Source: Microcoleus sp. FACHB-68 (GTDB lineage: Bacteria > Cyanobacteriota > Cyanobacteriia > Cyanobacteriales > Oscillatoriaceae). From it: DNA of 64,000 bases. Both the position numbers and the translations under genes were made by a program. The stretch is from positions 248,001-312,000 of the forward strand of contig NZ_JACJOT010000018.1 of assembly GCF_014695715.1 (NCBI RefSeq), given 5' to 3'. This document shows, piece after piece, positions 17,021-25,934 of the stretch (positions within the stretch are counted from its first letter, which is position 1; each line of letters opens with the position of its first letter). Below the pieces are notes generated by a model. The model saw only the letters and a program-made list of their open reading frames with translations. It did no database searches and was not told where the DNA came from.

Positions 17021-18082
17021 ATGACTTCTACTAAGCATTCCTCAGGCAGCCGGGGGTTAGAATCTTTTACAAATAGAATGGCGGCGCTAGCCACTAGCGA
17101 GACGCTTTTATATGTGTTAAAGCGGCTGCTACAGGCACTTTTAACGCTATTTTTGGCATCGGCGCTGTGCTTTGCAATTATTGAACTAGCACCGGGAGAT
17201 TACTTGGATACGCTGCGACAAAATCCCAAGATTTCTCCAGATACTATCAAACAATTAAGTATTAATTTTGGGTTAGATAGGCCGCCGGTTGAGCAATATT
17301 GGCATTGGTTAAGCCGAATTTTGACTCACGGAGATTTTGGTACAAGTTTTGTTTACCAACGCTCCATCGCATCTCTGTTGTGGGAGCGCATACCGGCAAC
17401 TCTATTGCTAGCAATTTCATCGTTAATTTTGACTTGGGCAATTGCAATTCCTCTGGGGATTATTGGCGCGGTTCAGCAAAATGATCTCGCTGATCGCATC
17501 CTGCGTATCATTAGCTATATCGGGCAAGGTTTTCCCAGCTTTATCACAGCGTTGGTACTCTTGTTTTTCGCTCAAGTGACTTCCCCCCTCTTTCCAGTCG
17601 GCGGCATGACTAGCATTAATTATGCGGATTTAACGCCGTTGGGTAAAGTTTTGGATATTGGCTGGCACATGATTTTACCGACAATCGCGCTCAGTGTTAC
17701 CAGTTTTGCCGGCTTGCAGCGAATTACTCGCGGACAATTGCTAGATGTACTGCGCCAAGATTATATCCGAACCGCTCGTGCAAAGGGTTTACCAGAAAAT
17801 CGAGTCATCTATATACACGCTCTGCGAAATGCGGTGAATCCTCTAATTACATTATTAGGATTTGAGTTTGCCGGCTTGTTGGGTGGGGCGTTTATTGCAG
17901 AGTTTTTCTTTAATTGGCCCGGATTAGGCCGGATGATTTTGCAAGCGGTAACGAATCAAGATAAGTATTTAGTGATGGCAAGTTTGATGATGGGTGCTGT
18001 CATGCTAATTGTAGGCAATTTGTTAGCAGATTTACTCCTAAAAGTTTCTGATCCCCGGATTAAACTGGAAGATATGAATTAA
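17021..18082 (+). CDS. ABC transporter permease, DppB/oligopeptide-nickel type
   Basis: An inner-membrane permease of a binding-protein-dependent importer (dipeptide/oligopeptide/nickel class). The ORF is open further upstream, but the first 15 codons there are Cys/Pro-rich and atypical. I prefer the ATG at 17021 (MTSTKHSSG), giving 353 aa. A first membrane helix (LLTLFLASALCFAIIELAPGDY) is followed by the DppB-specific periplasmic block with LSINFGLDRPPVEQYWHWL and HGDFGTSF. The C-terminal half has the EAA loop (DYIRTARAKGLPENRVIYIH) that contacts the ATPase. It ends FNWPGLGRMILQAV and LIVGNLLADLLLKVSDPRI. No partner permease, ATPase or binding protein is nearby, so the transporter genes are dispersed. 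Confidence 0.92.
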   Translation: MTSTKHSSGSRGLESFTNRMAALATSETLLYVLKRLLQALLTLFLASALCFAIIELAPGDYLDTLRQNPKISPDTIKQLSINFGLDRPPVEQYWHWLSRILTHGDFGTSFVYQRSIASLLWERIPATLLLAISSLILTWAIAIPLGIIGAVQQNDLADRILRIISYIGQGFPSFITALVLLFFAQVTSPLFPVGGMTSINYADLTPLGKVLDIGWHMILPTIALSVTSFAGLQRITRGQLLDVLRQDYIRTARAKGLPENRVIYIHALRNAVNPLITLLGFEFAGLLGGAFIAEFFFNWPGLGRMILQAVTNQDKYLVMASLMMGAVMLIVGNLLADLLLKVSDPRIKLEDMN

Positions 18083-18120
18083 CCTAAATAAGGGAAAAAA
18101 TTTTTTATTGCTGGGAGAAT

Positions 18121-18405
18121 ATGTTTTCACAAATTCACTATTTAGTTCGTTCTAAAGCTGACGGTAGCTATTTGGCGGCTCATCCCAATACTAGCGGCGG
18201 CAAAGGCTATTTGCTGATGTTTCAAGAGCATTCTGACGCGCTGAGCTACCTCAATACGCACGGTGCCGGTGTTGCGGATAAGTTTGGCGTGGAGTCAATC
18301 ACCGGCTCTCAGTTGAAGGGTTTGTTGACTCGCTGGGGGTTTGCCGGTGTGGGAATTGTTAAAGATCCGCTTTTGCCAACAGTTGATTTTTTATCTAACA
18401 GTTGA
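18121..18405 (+). CDS. Conserved hypothetical protein, 94 aa
   Basis: A small soluble protein with a beta-hairpin start (QIHYLVRSKADGSYLAAHP), a helix that ends in LSYLNTHG, and a Gly-rich C-terminal half (SQLKGLLTRWGFAGVGIVKD). It resembles small cyanobacterial hypothetical proteins. There are no catalytic residues, membrane segments or export signal. A good GGGAGA ribosome-binding site precedes the ATG, and it lies 38 bp after the permease on the same strand, so it may be read with it. Confidence 0.72.
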   Translation: MFSQIHYLVRSKADGSYLAAHPNTSGGKGYLLMFQEHSDALSYLNTHGAGVADKFGVESITGSQLKGLLTRWGFAGVGIVKDPLLPTVDFLSNS

Positions 18406-18480
18406 AATTATCACCCATTTAGAAGTAAAAAAAGATACTTTTATCTTCTTTGCGGCATGACGAGCGCCGAGTCTGAATGT

Positions 18481-19641
18481 TCATGAAATTAATTCTACGA
18501 CGCGCTCGACTTTACTGATTTCTAAATAATCCAAAATTGTCTGAGCGAGTGCTTGTGCAGCTAAGTAAGGAACCCCATTCCCTACTGTTTTAAATAAAAT
18601 GTTTAAGGGTAAGTAAGGCGGCAGATAAAAGTTTTTTGGCAAAGATTGTATTGCCAGCGCCTCAGCTACAGAAATTCTCCGGGTTTTGTAGGGATGTAAA
18701 TGAACTTCGTTATTTCCATAGCAAGCGGTTGGAGAATAACGCCATCGGTGAAGGCGTTTGTAAGATTTTTTGGAAGTATCACCTTCTTCAACTGATTTAA
18801 ATCGGTTGAGACCGGCTCTCGGTTTAAAATGATGTTGGGCATTTAGATGGTTAAGTACCTCATTTTGCTGAAACCAATATTCAACGGTTAGCTCTTGTGG
18901 AATATTATCCGGAAAAGGCAGTTCTGAATCTTCCTGAAATGGGTTAGTTTGCAACCAAGGGAAGGACAGTATTTCTGTTTTTGAATATCTAATATACTTT
19001 TTCCAAGGAAAAGCACTCTCAACAATATTTTTTTGCAGAGCAATATGAGTGCTTTGATCACTAATCAATTCTTCACGAAATCCCAGAAGAATAATTCTGT
19101 CTCTGTCTTGAGGAACTCCATACTCTAACGAGTTAATAAGGCGTTCAGTTAAAATATAACCGGCTTCTTGCGTTTTAGATTTGAGTTCGTCAAAAAACAA
19201 TCGATGTTTTTTCGTTTGCCACAGTCCTTTAACATTCTCGAAAAGAAAGAAGTCTGGTTTCTGCTGACAAATTAATTCAATGTAGGCAGCCGAAAGTTTA
19301 CCACGCTCTCCTTCTCCACCTTTATTTTTACCACCTATCGAGAAGTCAGGGCAAGGCGGGCCACCGATAAACCCAATAATATTACTCGATTTGCGAGCCT
19401 CTTTGATTAATTCTTCGAGCTTTAATTTATCTTGACCTTCGGTTAGTTTAATCACATCTTCTTGAAAATAACCGAATTTTGGCTCTGGCAAATTAAGATT
19501 TTGCCGAGAATAACGGTAGGCTGCTAGAAAAGCTGGGTGAATTTCGTTCACATAAACGATATTGTAACCGCTCAATTCAAACCCTAAATCGAGAAAGCCG
19601 GTTCCTGAGAAAAATGAGAAGATACTGGGACGTTGACTCAT
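18481..19641 (-). CDS. Cytosine-5 DNA methyltransferase, orphan
   Basis: A 386-aa m5C methyltransferase with every core motif: motif I SFFSGTGFLDLGFELSG (SAM binding), motif IV GGPPCPDFS with the catalytic Cys, motif VI FLFENVKG, motif VIII QDRDRIILLGF, and IX-X with RRISVAEALAIQSLP and VGNGVPYLAAQAL. About 110 residues between VIII and IX form the target-recognition domain. I start it at ATG 19641 (MSQRPSIFSFFSG); the open frame upstream is not family-like. No restriction enzyme adjoins it. It resembles the orphan cyanobacterial enzymes (M.Ssp6803I/DmtC-like) that methylate CGATCG inside HIP1. Given the GCCGGC excess here, a GCCGGC target is an alternative; neither is provable by reading. 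Confidence 0.93.
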   Translation of the reverse strand: MSQRPSIFSFFSGTGFLDLGFELSGYNIVYVNEIHPAFLAAYRYSRQNLNLPEPKFGYFQEDVIKLTEGQDKLKLEELIKEARKSSNIIGFIGGPPCPDFSIGGKNKGGEGERGKLSAAYIELICQQKPDFFLFENVKGLWQTKKHRLFFDELKSKTQEAGYILTERLINSLEYGVPQDRDRIILLGFREELISDQSTHIALQKNIVESAFPWKKYIRYSKTEILSFPWLQTNPFQEDSELPFPDNIPQELTVEYWFQQNEVLNHLNAQHHFKPRAGLNRFKSVEEGDTSKKSYKRLHRWRYSPTACYGNNEVHLHPYKTRRISVAEALAIQSLPKNFYLPPYLPLNILFKTVGNGVPYLAAQALAQTILDYLEISKVERVVELIS

Positions 19642-19818
19642 GCAATGACCTGCAACCGCAAAAGAGATAACGCTAATCACAGAAGTGACGAAACTCTAGC
19701 TTACCGTCTCGCTCGGCAGGAAGTTGATAGAACTGTTGCAGATGCAATGTCAATTTAGACTGAAACCGACCTACAAAGTAAAGCTTGAACCCCTTGCTTC
19801 CTATAGGTTTGACTTAAA

Positions 19819-19889
19819 AGCGGGCAGCGGGAATCGAACCCGCGTCTTTAGCTTGGAAGGCTAAGGTTTTACCATTAAACCATGCCCGC
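19819..19889 (-). tRNA. tRNA-Gly (anticodon TCC)
   Basis: The minus strand folds into a cloverleaf: acceptor GCGGGCA/TGCCCGC with discriminator U, a D arm around GGTTTAATGGTAAAACC, anticodon stem TTAGC/GCTAA with loop CTTCCAA (anticodon TCC), and T arm GCGGGTTCGATTCCCGC. It is 71 nt with no encoded CCA, the usual form for cyanobacterial tRNA-Gly(UCC). Confidence 0.96.
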
Positions 19890-19964
19890 AATCCAACGCA
19901 TTTTTAAATATATCATGATTTTGCCAGATGTGAACAAAATTTGAAAAAACTCTTTTTTGATGTT

Positions 19965-21314
19965 CTAGAGTGGGTCAATTCTAAGCCTGACCTCCAATTC
20001 ACCGGCAACAGGTTGACCGCCTTGGTATGCCGGCTCAAATTCCCATTGTGCCATCAGGTTTTCCGCCCACTGATCATAAGCCGGTGATTGACTGCCTTGC
20101 CGCATCTGTATGACTTCAGCTCGTCCTGTGGGACTCACCATTACATACAAAGTGACCTCCTGACCAAGAGCGATTTGATCAATTTGCGGCGGATAGGCCA
20201 AGTCAGGAAACTCGTCAGAAAGCCTCATGGGTTTGGCTTCTCGACCGGCATCAGGAATATCCTTGTCTGGGTTAGCCAAGCGAACCCCCACAACACTGAC
20301 TCTCACCCCGACACCGGCACCCTCTGAAGGCTCTGGCTCCCCTGCCGGTTCCGATGGAGTCTCTGGCTCCTGAGCGGTTTCTGTAGGTTGATTGTCCCTT
20401 GGTGGTGGTACGGGTGGCAACTCTTCACTAGATGTTGCCGGCCCACTCGGTTCAGGTTCGGGTTCTGGCGTTGGTGTGGGTGTCGGTTCCGGAATCGGTT
20501 CGGGTTCTGGCGTTGGTTCTGGAGTGGGTGTCGGTTCTGGCGTTGGTTCTGGAGTGGGAGTTGGTTCAGGTTCGGGTTCAGGCGTTGGTGTGGGAGTTGG
20601 TTCTGGCGTTGGAGTGGAAGTTGGTTCTGGCGTTGGTGTGGGAGTTGGTTCTGGCGTTGGTGTTGGTGTGGGAGTTGGTGTGGGAGTTGGTTCTGGTGTT
20701 GGTGTGGGAATTGGTGTTGGCGCTGGCGCTGGTGCCGGCTTAGGAATTGGTGTTGGCGCTGGCGCTGGTGCCGGCTTAGAAATTGGTGTTGGCGCTGGCG
20801 CTGGTGCCGGCTTAGAAATTGGTGTTGGCGCTGGCGCTGGTGCCGGCTTGGGAATTGGCGTCGCTGTAGCTACCGGCTTAGGAATTGGCGTAGGTGTGGG
20901 TGCCGGCTTGGGAATTGGCGTAGGTGTGGGAGTCGGCTTATTAACGCCACCCTTAGAAGCCGGTGGCGACTTGGCTGGTGCCGGCAGCAGCGCCGTGTTA
21001 CCTGAAGCAGAAGAAACAGCCGGTTTACTCGCCGGCGTTGGAATTGCTTTAGCAGGAGTTTTTGGGGGTGCTGGTGGCTTCGCCTTTTGTTGAGGCGCTG
21101 CTTTTGGCGTTTCTGTTTTTGGAGTCTCTACAAACAGATCAATTGCAATTGGCTCATCCCCCGACTGAACGAGAAGCGGCAAGCTGAGAGATCGTGCCAA
21201 CCAGAAAACGAGCAAATGCAGAAAAACAGAACCCAGAGACACCCCCACCCAGAGTGCCGGTGGATCGGTGTGTCTGCGCCAGTTCGGTGGATCAGTTGGA
21301 GCAGTTGAAGTCAT
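19965..21314 (-). CDS. TonB family protein with a very long Pro-rich spacer
   Basis: A 449-aa energy-transducing protein. One N-terminal membrane helix (about 21-43, [20 protein letters not shown]) anchors it in the inner membrane. Residues about 70-320 are a spacer of Pro-Thr, Pro-Ala, Pro-Glu and Pro-Lys repeats, far longer than the roughly 100-residue spacer of E. coli TonB. The last 85 residues form the TonB C-terminal domain, with [20 protein letters not shown], a strand ending [10 protein letters not shown], and [20 protein letters not shown]. It should reach across the periplasm to outer-membrane receptors using ExbB/ExbD energy; none of those genes is here. The repeat tract (20430-20950) is the part most likely to vary between strains. 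Confidence 0.9.
   Translation of the reverse strand: MTSTAPTDPPNWRRHTDPPALWVGVSLGSVFLHLLVFWLARSLSLPLLVQSGDEPIAIDLFVETPKTETPKAAPQQKAKPPAPPKTPAKAIPTPASKPAVSSASGNTALLPAPAKSPPASKGGVNKPTPTPTPIPKPAPTPTPIPKPVATATPIPKPAPAPAPTPISKPAPAPAPTPISKPAPAPAPTPIPKPAPAPAPTPIPTPTPEPTPTPTPTPTPTPEPTPTPTPEPTSTPTPEPTPTPTPEPEPEPTPTPEPTPEPTPTPEPTPEPEPIPEPTPTPTPEPEPEPSGPATSSEELPPVPPPRDNQPTETAQEPETPSEPAGEPEPSEGAGVGVRVSVVGVRLANPDKDIPDAGREAKPMRLSDEFPDLAYPPQIDQIALGQEVTLYVMVSPTGRAEVIQMRQGSQSPAYDQWAENLMAQWEFEPAYQGGQPVAGELEVRLRIDPL
20737..20844 (-). repeat. 36-bp tandem repeats coding for Pro/Ala spacer units
   Basis: Three consecutive 36-bp units (20737-20772, 20773-20808, 20809-20844) encode a 12-residue [13 protein letters not shown] unit, and a diverged fourth follows at 20845. 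Units two and three differ by at most a base or two. The wider 20430-20950 tract is built of shorter Pro-Thr/Pro-Glu codon repeats. Confidence 0.9.
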
Positions 21315-21348
21315 TGAGCTTTAGATTCTAGAGTTTGTCATTGTCCGT

Positions 21349-21383
21349 TGTCATTTGTCCTTTTGAAAACTTGACAAATGACA
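21349..21383. repeat. Inverted repeat between modB and tonB
   Basis: TGTCATTTGTC and GACAAATGACA form a perfect 11-bp stem with a 13-nt loop. It sits in the gap between the modB stop and the TonB gene start on the same strand, next to a further TTGTCATTGTCCG copy. It may be a mobile short repeat or an mRNA hairpin. Confidence 0.6.
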
Positions 21384-21461
21384 GATAACTCTTGACCCAT
21401 AACGAAAAGAGCTATTCTTGAATCCCAAACCCATTATGATAAACCGTTAACTTTTCCTTTT

Positions 21462-22187
21462 CTATTGTGCGTGACGTTGTTCTAAATAATTGGTGAGCGA
21501 GACAACCACTAAGGAGATGAAACTGAGAATTACCACTAAAATCAATGCCAGCCGCTCATTGCCGGCAGTCGCAGCCTCATAAATTGCCATTGGCATCGTT
21601 TGTGTAGCCCCCGGAATATTGCCGGCAATCATCAGTGTCGCGCCAAATTCACCCAAAGCTCGCGCAAAACTGAGAACAACCCCAGCAAATATCCCCTTCC
21701 ACGCCAAAGGTAGCCAAACCCGCCAAAAAACTTGCCATTCAGATTGGCCCAAAGTTTGAGCCGCTTGTAAATAAATCGGATCGACACTTTCCAAAGCTGC
21801 CCGCGTTGTTTTCACCATCAATGGCAGTGCCATCACCGCCGCCGCCACCACAGCGCCTTGCCAGGTAAAAACCAAACTCCAGCCGGTTATTTCATAAAGA
21901 GGCCGGCCTACAAACCCATTGCGCCCAAATAAAACTAATAAATAAAAGCCCACAACCGTTGGGGGTAACGTCAGCGGTAGAGTAATCAACGCTTCAAATA
22001 CAAACAGTAAAAAATTAGAAGGAAGAAATCTAACTTGCCTTTCCTTCTTTTCCCTTTTTTCTTGTATATTATGCCGCGCCAATAAGTAGCCGATGAGTCC
22101 CCCAATGAGCGCCACAAAAACTGTTGCCAAAAGTGCCACCTGCAACGACAAGCGCAAAGAACTGAGAATTGAGAATTGAACACTCAT
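21462..22187 (-). CDS. modB: Molybdate ABC transporter permease
   Basis: A 241-aa ModB-type permease. Family strings include PLTLPPTVVGFYLLVLFGRN, TWQGAVVAAAVMALPLMVKT and the EAA loop AAQTLGQSEWQVFWRVWLPL. The characteristic LSFARALGEFGATLMIAGNI and PGATQTMPMAIYEAA blocks follow. It should form a homodimer channel for molybdate (or tungstate) uptake with ModA and ModC. Neither gene lies beside it within this window, so the locus is an orphan permease; cyanobacteria often have modA or a modBC fusion elsewhere. A charged Lys/Arg/Glu-rich insertion (KREKKERQVRF) between the first two membrane helices is a little unusual. Confidence 0.92.
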   Translation of the reverse strand: MSVQFSILSSLRLSLQVALLATVFVALIGGLIGYLLARHNIQEKREKKERQVRFLPSNFLLFVFEALITLPLTLPPTVVGFYLLVLFGRNGFVGRPLYEITGWSLVFTWQGAVVAAAVMALPLMVKTTRAALESVDPIYLQAAQTLGQSEWQVFWRVWLPLAWKGIFAGVVLSFARALGEFGATLMIAGNIPGATQTMPMAIYEAATAGNERLALILVVILSFISLVVVSLTNYLEQRHAQ

Positions 22188-22250
22188 TTCTGAATTTAAC
22201 CTCTTGCAAAAATCTTAAAAACCAACAAATAAACGCCTTAAACAGATAAC

Positions 22251-22288
22251 CTTATCTGCGTTAATCTGCGTCTATCTGCGGTTAAAAA
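22251..22288. repeat. Tandem ATCTGCG(T/G) iterons
   Basis: Three to four copies of a roughly 10-11-bp unit (ATCTGCGTTA, ATCTGCGTCT, ATCTGCGGTT) in the gap between the sensor kinase and modB. The last unit changes to CTGCGGTTAA, as it does at 52937, 53990 and 54060. It belongs to a dispersed family within this window. Confidence 0.85.
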
Positions 22289-22319
22289 AACTTTTTGCCA
22301 GAAGTTTACTCTCAACGCT

Positions 22320-25300
22320 TTACTCGTGCGAATTCACCACAAAAGTGAGAACCGTCTCATCAATTCCCTTCAATTTAAGTGGACGGAATTTTGTAATTTC
22401 CTCCTCATCTAGATAATCTGCAACTGCTGCTGAAACCAGAATACTCCCCGGATCTGCCGCCTCTTGTAACCGCGCCGAGATATTCACCGAAGGGCCAATC
22501 GCCGTATAATCCGCTCGATCAGCCCCACCGAACATTCCCACCACAGCCGTGCCTTGATGAATGCCACAGCGAAACTGAATAGGTGCCACACCTTGCGCCC
22601 CTACTAAACCTTGCTCTTGCCAGCGCCGGTTTAGGATTGCCAAATGATGCTGCATTTGCCGTGCTGCTGCCACCGCCCGCCGCACCTGCTCATTAGGCGT
22701 CAGTTCCTCCGGTGCCCCAAATAAAGCCATCACAGCATCTCCCACAAACTTATCCACCGTACCGCCGCTATCAAACACCGCTCGCGTCATTTCCGCTAAA
22801 TATTCATTGAGCACTTCAGCCACCCGGCGCGAGCGCAATGTATTAGCTAACTGGGTGAATCCCACAATGTCACTAAATAAAATCGTGATTAAACGGGGTT
22901 CTGGACGCAGATCGAGCAACAGCTCACCGGCAGCCGCTTTAATCACCATTGAAGGCGGCAAGAACCGGCGCAACACAGACTCGGTTAGATAGGTATTGAG
23001 TTCTTGTATCCGGCGCTCATTTTCCTTCAGTGCCAAGAGATTTCGCACAGATGCCAGCAATTCGCGATCATTAAACGGCTTTGCTAAATAGCCATCCGCC
23101 CCTCCTTCCACACCTTCAATGCGAGTGTCTTCATTAACTTTTGCTGTTAACAAAATGATTGGAATTCCTTTTAAACCCTCCTCTTCTCGAATCATGCGAA
23201 TCATATCCAAACCTGATACCAAAGGCATCATCAAATCCGTCACTATTAGGTCAGGATGCTGTTCTTTTGATAGCGAGAAGCCTTCCGCTCCATTGCGAGC
23301 CACAATAACGTGATAGCCTTGTTGCTTGAGAATGCCAGAGACATAGGTACGCAGATCAGGATTGTCATCGACAAATAAAACCGACTGCTGAGCTTTCGGG
23401 AGTCCGCCTTGTGCCGGCACAGATGGCTGCGTTGGAGATGCAGAAGTTTTGCGAGTGGCTTCTTTTAACTCTTCACTTAACTCTAATAAATCATGAGTTT
23501 CTTGCTCAAACTCCACATCTGCTAACTCGACTGCAGCGCGAGAAGGCAGCACCCCGGTTGGCACTTCAATAATTTGTTCCGGAGGCAGATGAGCCGTTCC
23601 GATTGGCAGCCAAATCGTGAAAGTCGCCCCTTGCCGGTAAACTGATTCAACAGCAATTTGGCCGCCGTGGAGTTCCACCAGTTCTTTCACCAAAGCCAAA
23701 CCCAAACCGCTGCCCTCATAAGACCGGCTTGCCGAGCCTTCTGCCTGACGGAAGCGCTCAAACAAATGAGGAATCTGATCAGAGCGAATGCCAACGCCAG
23801 TATCTTTGACTTGCAAAAGACAATGATCCCCAGCTCGTTGCAAGGTAACAATAATACTGCCGCCTTTCGGCGTAAACTTCATCGCATTGGACAGTAAATT
23901 GTAGAGTACCTTATCAAATTTTTCTAAATCTAAGTAAACTGAAGAACACTCGCTCAGATGCGTATAAACCCCCACTCCTTTTTTGTCGCAATAAGGGCGG
24001 AACGAATCCACAGTTTGGTTAACAAAATCCACCAAATCGCAGGGGCGGAATGTTGGCTGCATCCGACCGGCATCAATGCGCTGTAAATCTAGCAGTTGGT
24101 TCACCAGTCGCAACAAGCGGCGGGAATTTCGCAAAGCGATCTCCGCCTGCGCGTAGGGCAAATCTCCATGCTGGGCCACCACCGATTCCAGCGGCCCGAG
24201 CATCAGCGTCAGCGGGGTGCGGAACTCGTGAGAAATATTTTGGAAAAACTCGGTTTTCAGCCGGTCAAGTTCGAGCAACCGTTCCGCCTGCTGTCGTGTT
24301 TTTTGATAAAGTCGGGCCTGCTGCACTGCGATTGCCGCTTGCGCTGCCACTGCCTGGGCCAGCTCAATTTCTGATGCCTCCCATTGTCTGGGTGCGTGAG
24401 TTTGGCGCAGAGAAATACTGCCAATAATTTGCCCGTCTGAGATCAGGGGCACCACTAACAGCGCCCGTGCCGGCGAACGCAGCGGCATATCGAACACATT
24501 CAGTTCGGGCTTGCTTTCCAGATCGCTCACCACCACCGGCTGTTGCGTCATTAGCAGCTGGAGCAGCACAGGATTGCCCCGAATAGGCACGACAGACCGG
24601 GGAAGCAACGATGAGGGTGCTGGGGTGTTTTGTGCCTCCCTGGCGTTCCTAGAAGCTCCTAACGCTTTGTTTTCGCCGGCTTTAGCGTTTCCTGCGGGCC
24701 GGCTGAGAGTTCCCGGCGAGTAAGAGGGGCTGGCCGGCTGATGTGAACTTTCCAGGGGTTCTTTGTGATACGTGTCTTGCAACGAGTCATACAAACCCAC
24801 ACACTGGACATACTCATCCTCCTCCGTCCACAAAGATAGGGCGCAGCCATCCGCATGAAGGGCTTGCCCCAACTGTTGGGTGATGGCGGCAAAAATATCT
24901 TGCGGGTTGAGGCTGGAGCGAATTGCGGTGGTGATCGTATTAATCAGCGCCTCGCGTTTGGCCAGCGCCCGCACCTGTTCGTAAGCCCGTGCTTGGGCCA
25001 GTGCGAAGGCAGCTTGGTCAGCCACCATAATTACCATCTGGACTTCGTCATCCTGCCACACACGCGGCGTCCCGAACTCGTGCAATGCCAGCACTGCCAT
25101 AAAATCGAGCCGGCAGAACAGCGGGACGACTAAGCTAGAGCGAATATTTGCGGCTTGGTAAATGGCGGCACGCTCTCTGCCTTCTTCGGTCTCGCTAAAC
25201 CGCTCATCCGCCAGCACATCATTCATCACCTCGACATCGCGGGTGTCCCAAACTGTCTGGAATAAGGATGAAGTGGGAAGGGTAGAAGATGAATGAGAAT

Positions 25301-25934
25301 TTCCTTTTTCCTCCCTCTTCTTGCCGTTTTCATCCTTTTGATAGATAAAGCACTCGTTCGCTAGTTGGTCATCATGAACCGGACGCAGGATACAGCAGCT
25401 GACCTCAAACATTTGGCCAACGGTTTCTACGATCGTCTGGAGAATCTGCCGGTAGTTGGTGCGCGAGCGAATGGTATTGGTGACTGCATTGAGCAGTGAT
25501 TCTTGACGGAGCGTGCGGCAGAGTTCTTTTGTGCGGGCTTTTAGTACATTGTGAGTGTCTACGGCTTGTCGCACAAGCGCTAGAAGCTGTACAGCGTCCC
25601 AAGGTTTGGTAACGTATTTGAACACCTTACCGGAGTTAATTGCTTCCACCAAATCTTCCACATCGGTGTAGCCGGTGAGAATAATTCGGATCACATCTGG
25701 ATACTGGGTTGCAGTGAGGCTGAGGAATTCAGTTCCGCTCATCAGGGGCATCCGCTGATCGGAAATGATCACAGCAATATCACCGGCTGTGGCGAGAATA
25801 TCCAGCGCCGCCGGCCCACTTTCTGCCCTCAGCACTTGGTATTCCTCATGGAAGGTGCGATAAAGCAGATCCAGGTTATCTGGTTCGTCATCGACAACCA
25901 GTATTTTAGTTTTACTGTTTCCTTGGGATGTCAT
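22320..25934 (-). CDS. Receiver-GAF-GAF-hybrid histidine kinase fused to a class III adenylate/guanylate cyclase
   Basis: A 1204-aa signalling protein. Domains in order: receiver (about 10-125, KTKILVVDDEPDN, VIISDQRMP, LTGYTD, YVTKPW); GAF 1; GAF 2 split by a Pro/Ser-rich insert; HisKA with His in FFQNISHEFRTPLTLM; HATPase with GSGLGLALVKELVELHGG; second receiver (SVLFVDDNPDLRT, VTDLMMP, ILLTAK, LAKPF); coiled coil; class III cyclase with metal-binding SDIVGFTQL and KFVGDAVMALFGAP. It probably converts a sensed signal into phospho-relay and cAMP or cGMP output. I prefer the ATG at 25934 (MTSQGNSK); the 13 codons upstream are also open. It stands alone; the next gene on the strand is modB. 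Confidence 0.93.
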   Translation of the reverse strand: MTSQGNSKTKILVVDDEPDNLDLLYRTFHEEYQVLRAESGPAALDILATAGDIAVIISDQRMPLMSGTEFLSLTATQYPDVIRIILTGYTDVEDLVEAINSGKVFKYVTKPWDAVQLLALVRQAVDTHNVLKARTKELCRTLRQESLLNAVTNTIRSRTNYRQILQTIVETVGQMFEVSCCILRPVHDDQLANECFIYQKDENGKKREEKGNSHSSSTLPTSSLFQTVWDTRDVEVMNDVLADERFSETEEGRERAAIYQAANIRSSLVVPLFCRLDFMAVLALHEFGTPRVWQDDEVQMVIMVADQAAFALAQARAYEQVRALAKREALINTITTAIRSSLNPQDIFAAITQQLGQALHADGCALSLWTEEDEYVQCVGLYDSLQDTYHKEPLESSHQPASPSYSPGTLSRPAGNAKAGENKALGASRNAREAQNTPAPSSLLPRSVVPIRGNPVLLQLLMTQQPVVVSDLESKPELNVFDMPLRSPARALLVVPLISDGQIIGSISLRQTHAPRQWEASEIELAQAVAAQAAIAVQQARLYQKTRQQAERLLELDRLKTEFFQNISHEFRTPLTLMLGPLESVVAQHGDLPYAQAEIALRNSRRLLRLVNQLLDLQRIDAGRMQPTFRPCDLVDFVNQTVDSFRPYCDKKGVGVYTHLSECSSVYLDLEKFDKVLYNLLSNAMKFTPKGGSIIVTLQRAGDHCLLQVKDTGVGIRSDQIPHLFERFRQAEGSASRSYEGSGLGLALVKELVELHGGQIAVESVYRQGATFTIWLPIGTAHLPPEQIIEVPTGVLPSRAAVELADVEFEQETHDLLELSEELKEATRKTSASPTQPSVPAQGGLPKAQQSVLFVDDNPDLRTYVSGILKQQGYHVIVARNGAEGFSLSKEQHPDLIVTDLMMPLVSGLDMIRMIREEEGLKGIPIILLTAKVNEDTRIEGVEGGADGYLAKPFNDRELLASVRNLLALKENERRIQELNTYLTESVLRRFLPPSMVIKAAAGELLLDLRPEPRLITILFSDIVGFTQLANTLRSRRVAEVLNEYLAEMTRAVFDSGGTVDKFVGDAVMALFGAPEELTPNEQVRRAVAAARQMQHHLAILNRRWQEQGLVGAQGVAPIQFRCGIHQGTAVVGMFGGADRADYTAIGPSVNISARLQEAADPGSILVSAAVADYLDEEEITKFRPLKLKGIDETVLTFVVNSHE

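Noticed and set aside
18481-19641. Restriction-modification system around the methyltransferase
   Set aside because: Neighbours are a small hypothetical gene and a tRNA; no endonuclease-like gene is within the window, so it is an orphan.
20388-21093. Long plus-strand open frames rich in Trp/Arg/Cys or Gly/Val/Ser opposite the TonB gene
   Set aside because: They are shadows of the Pro-rich codon repeats in the TonB gene on the other strand; their composition simply mirrors the repeats.
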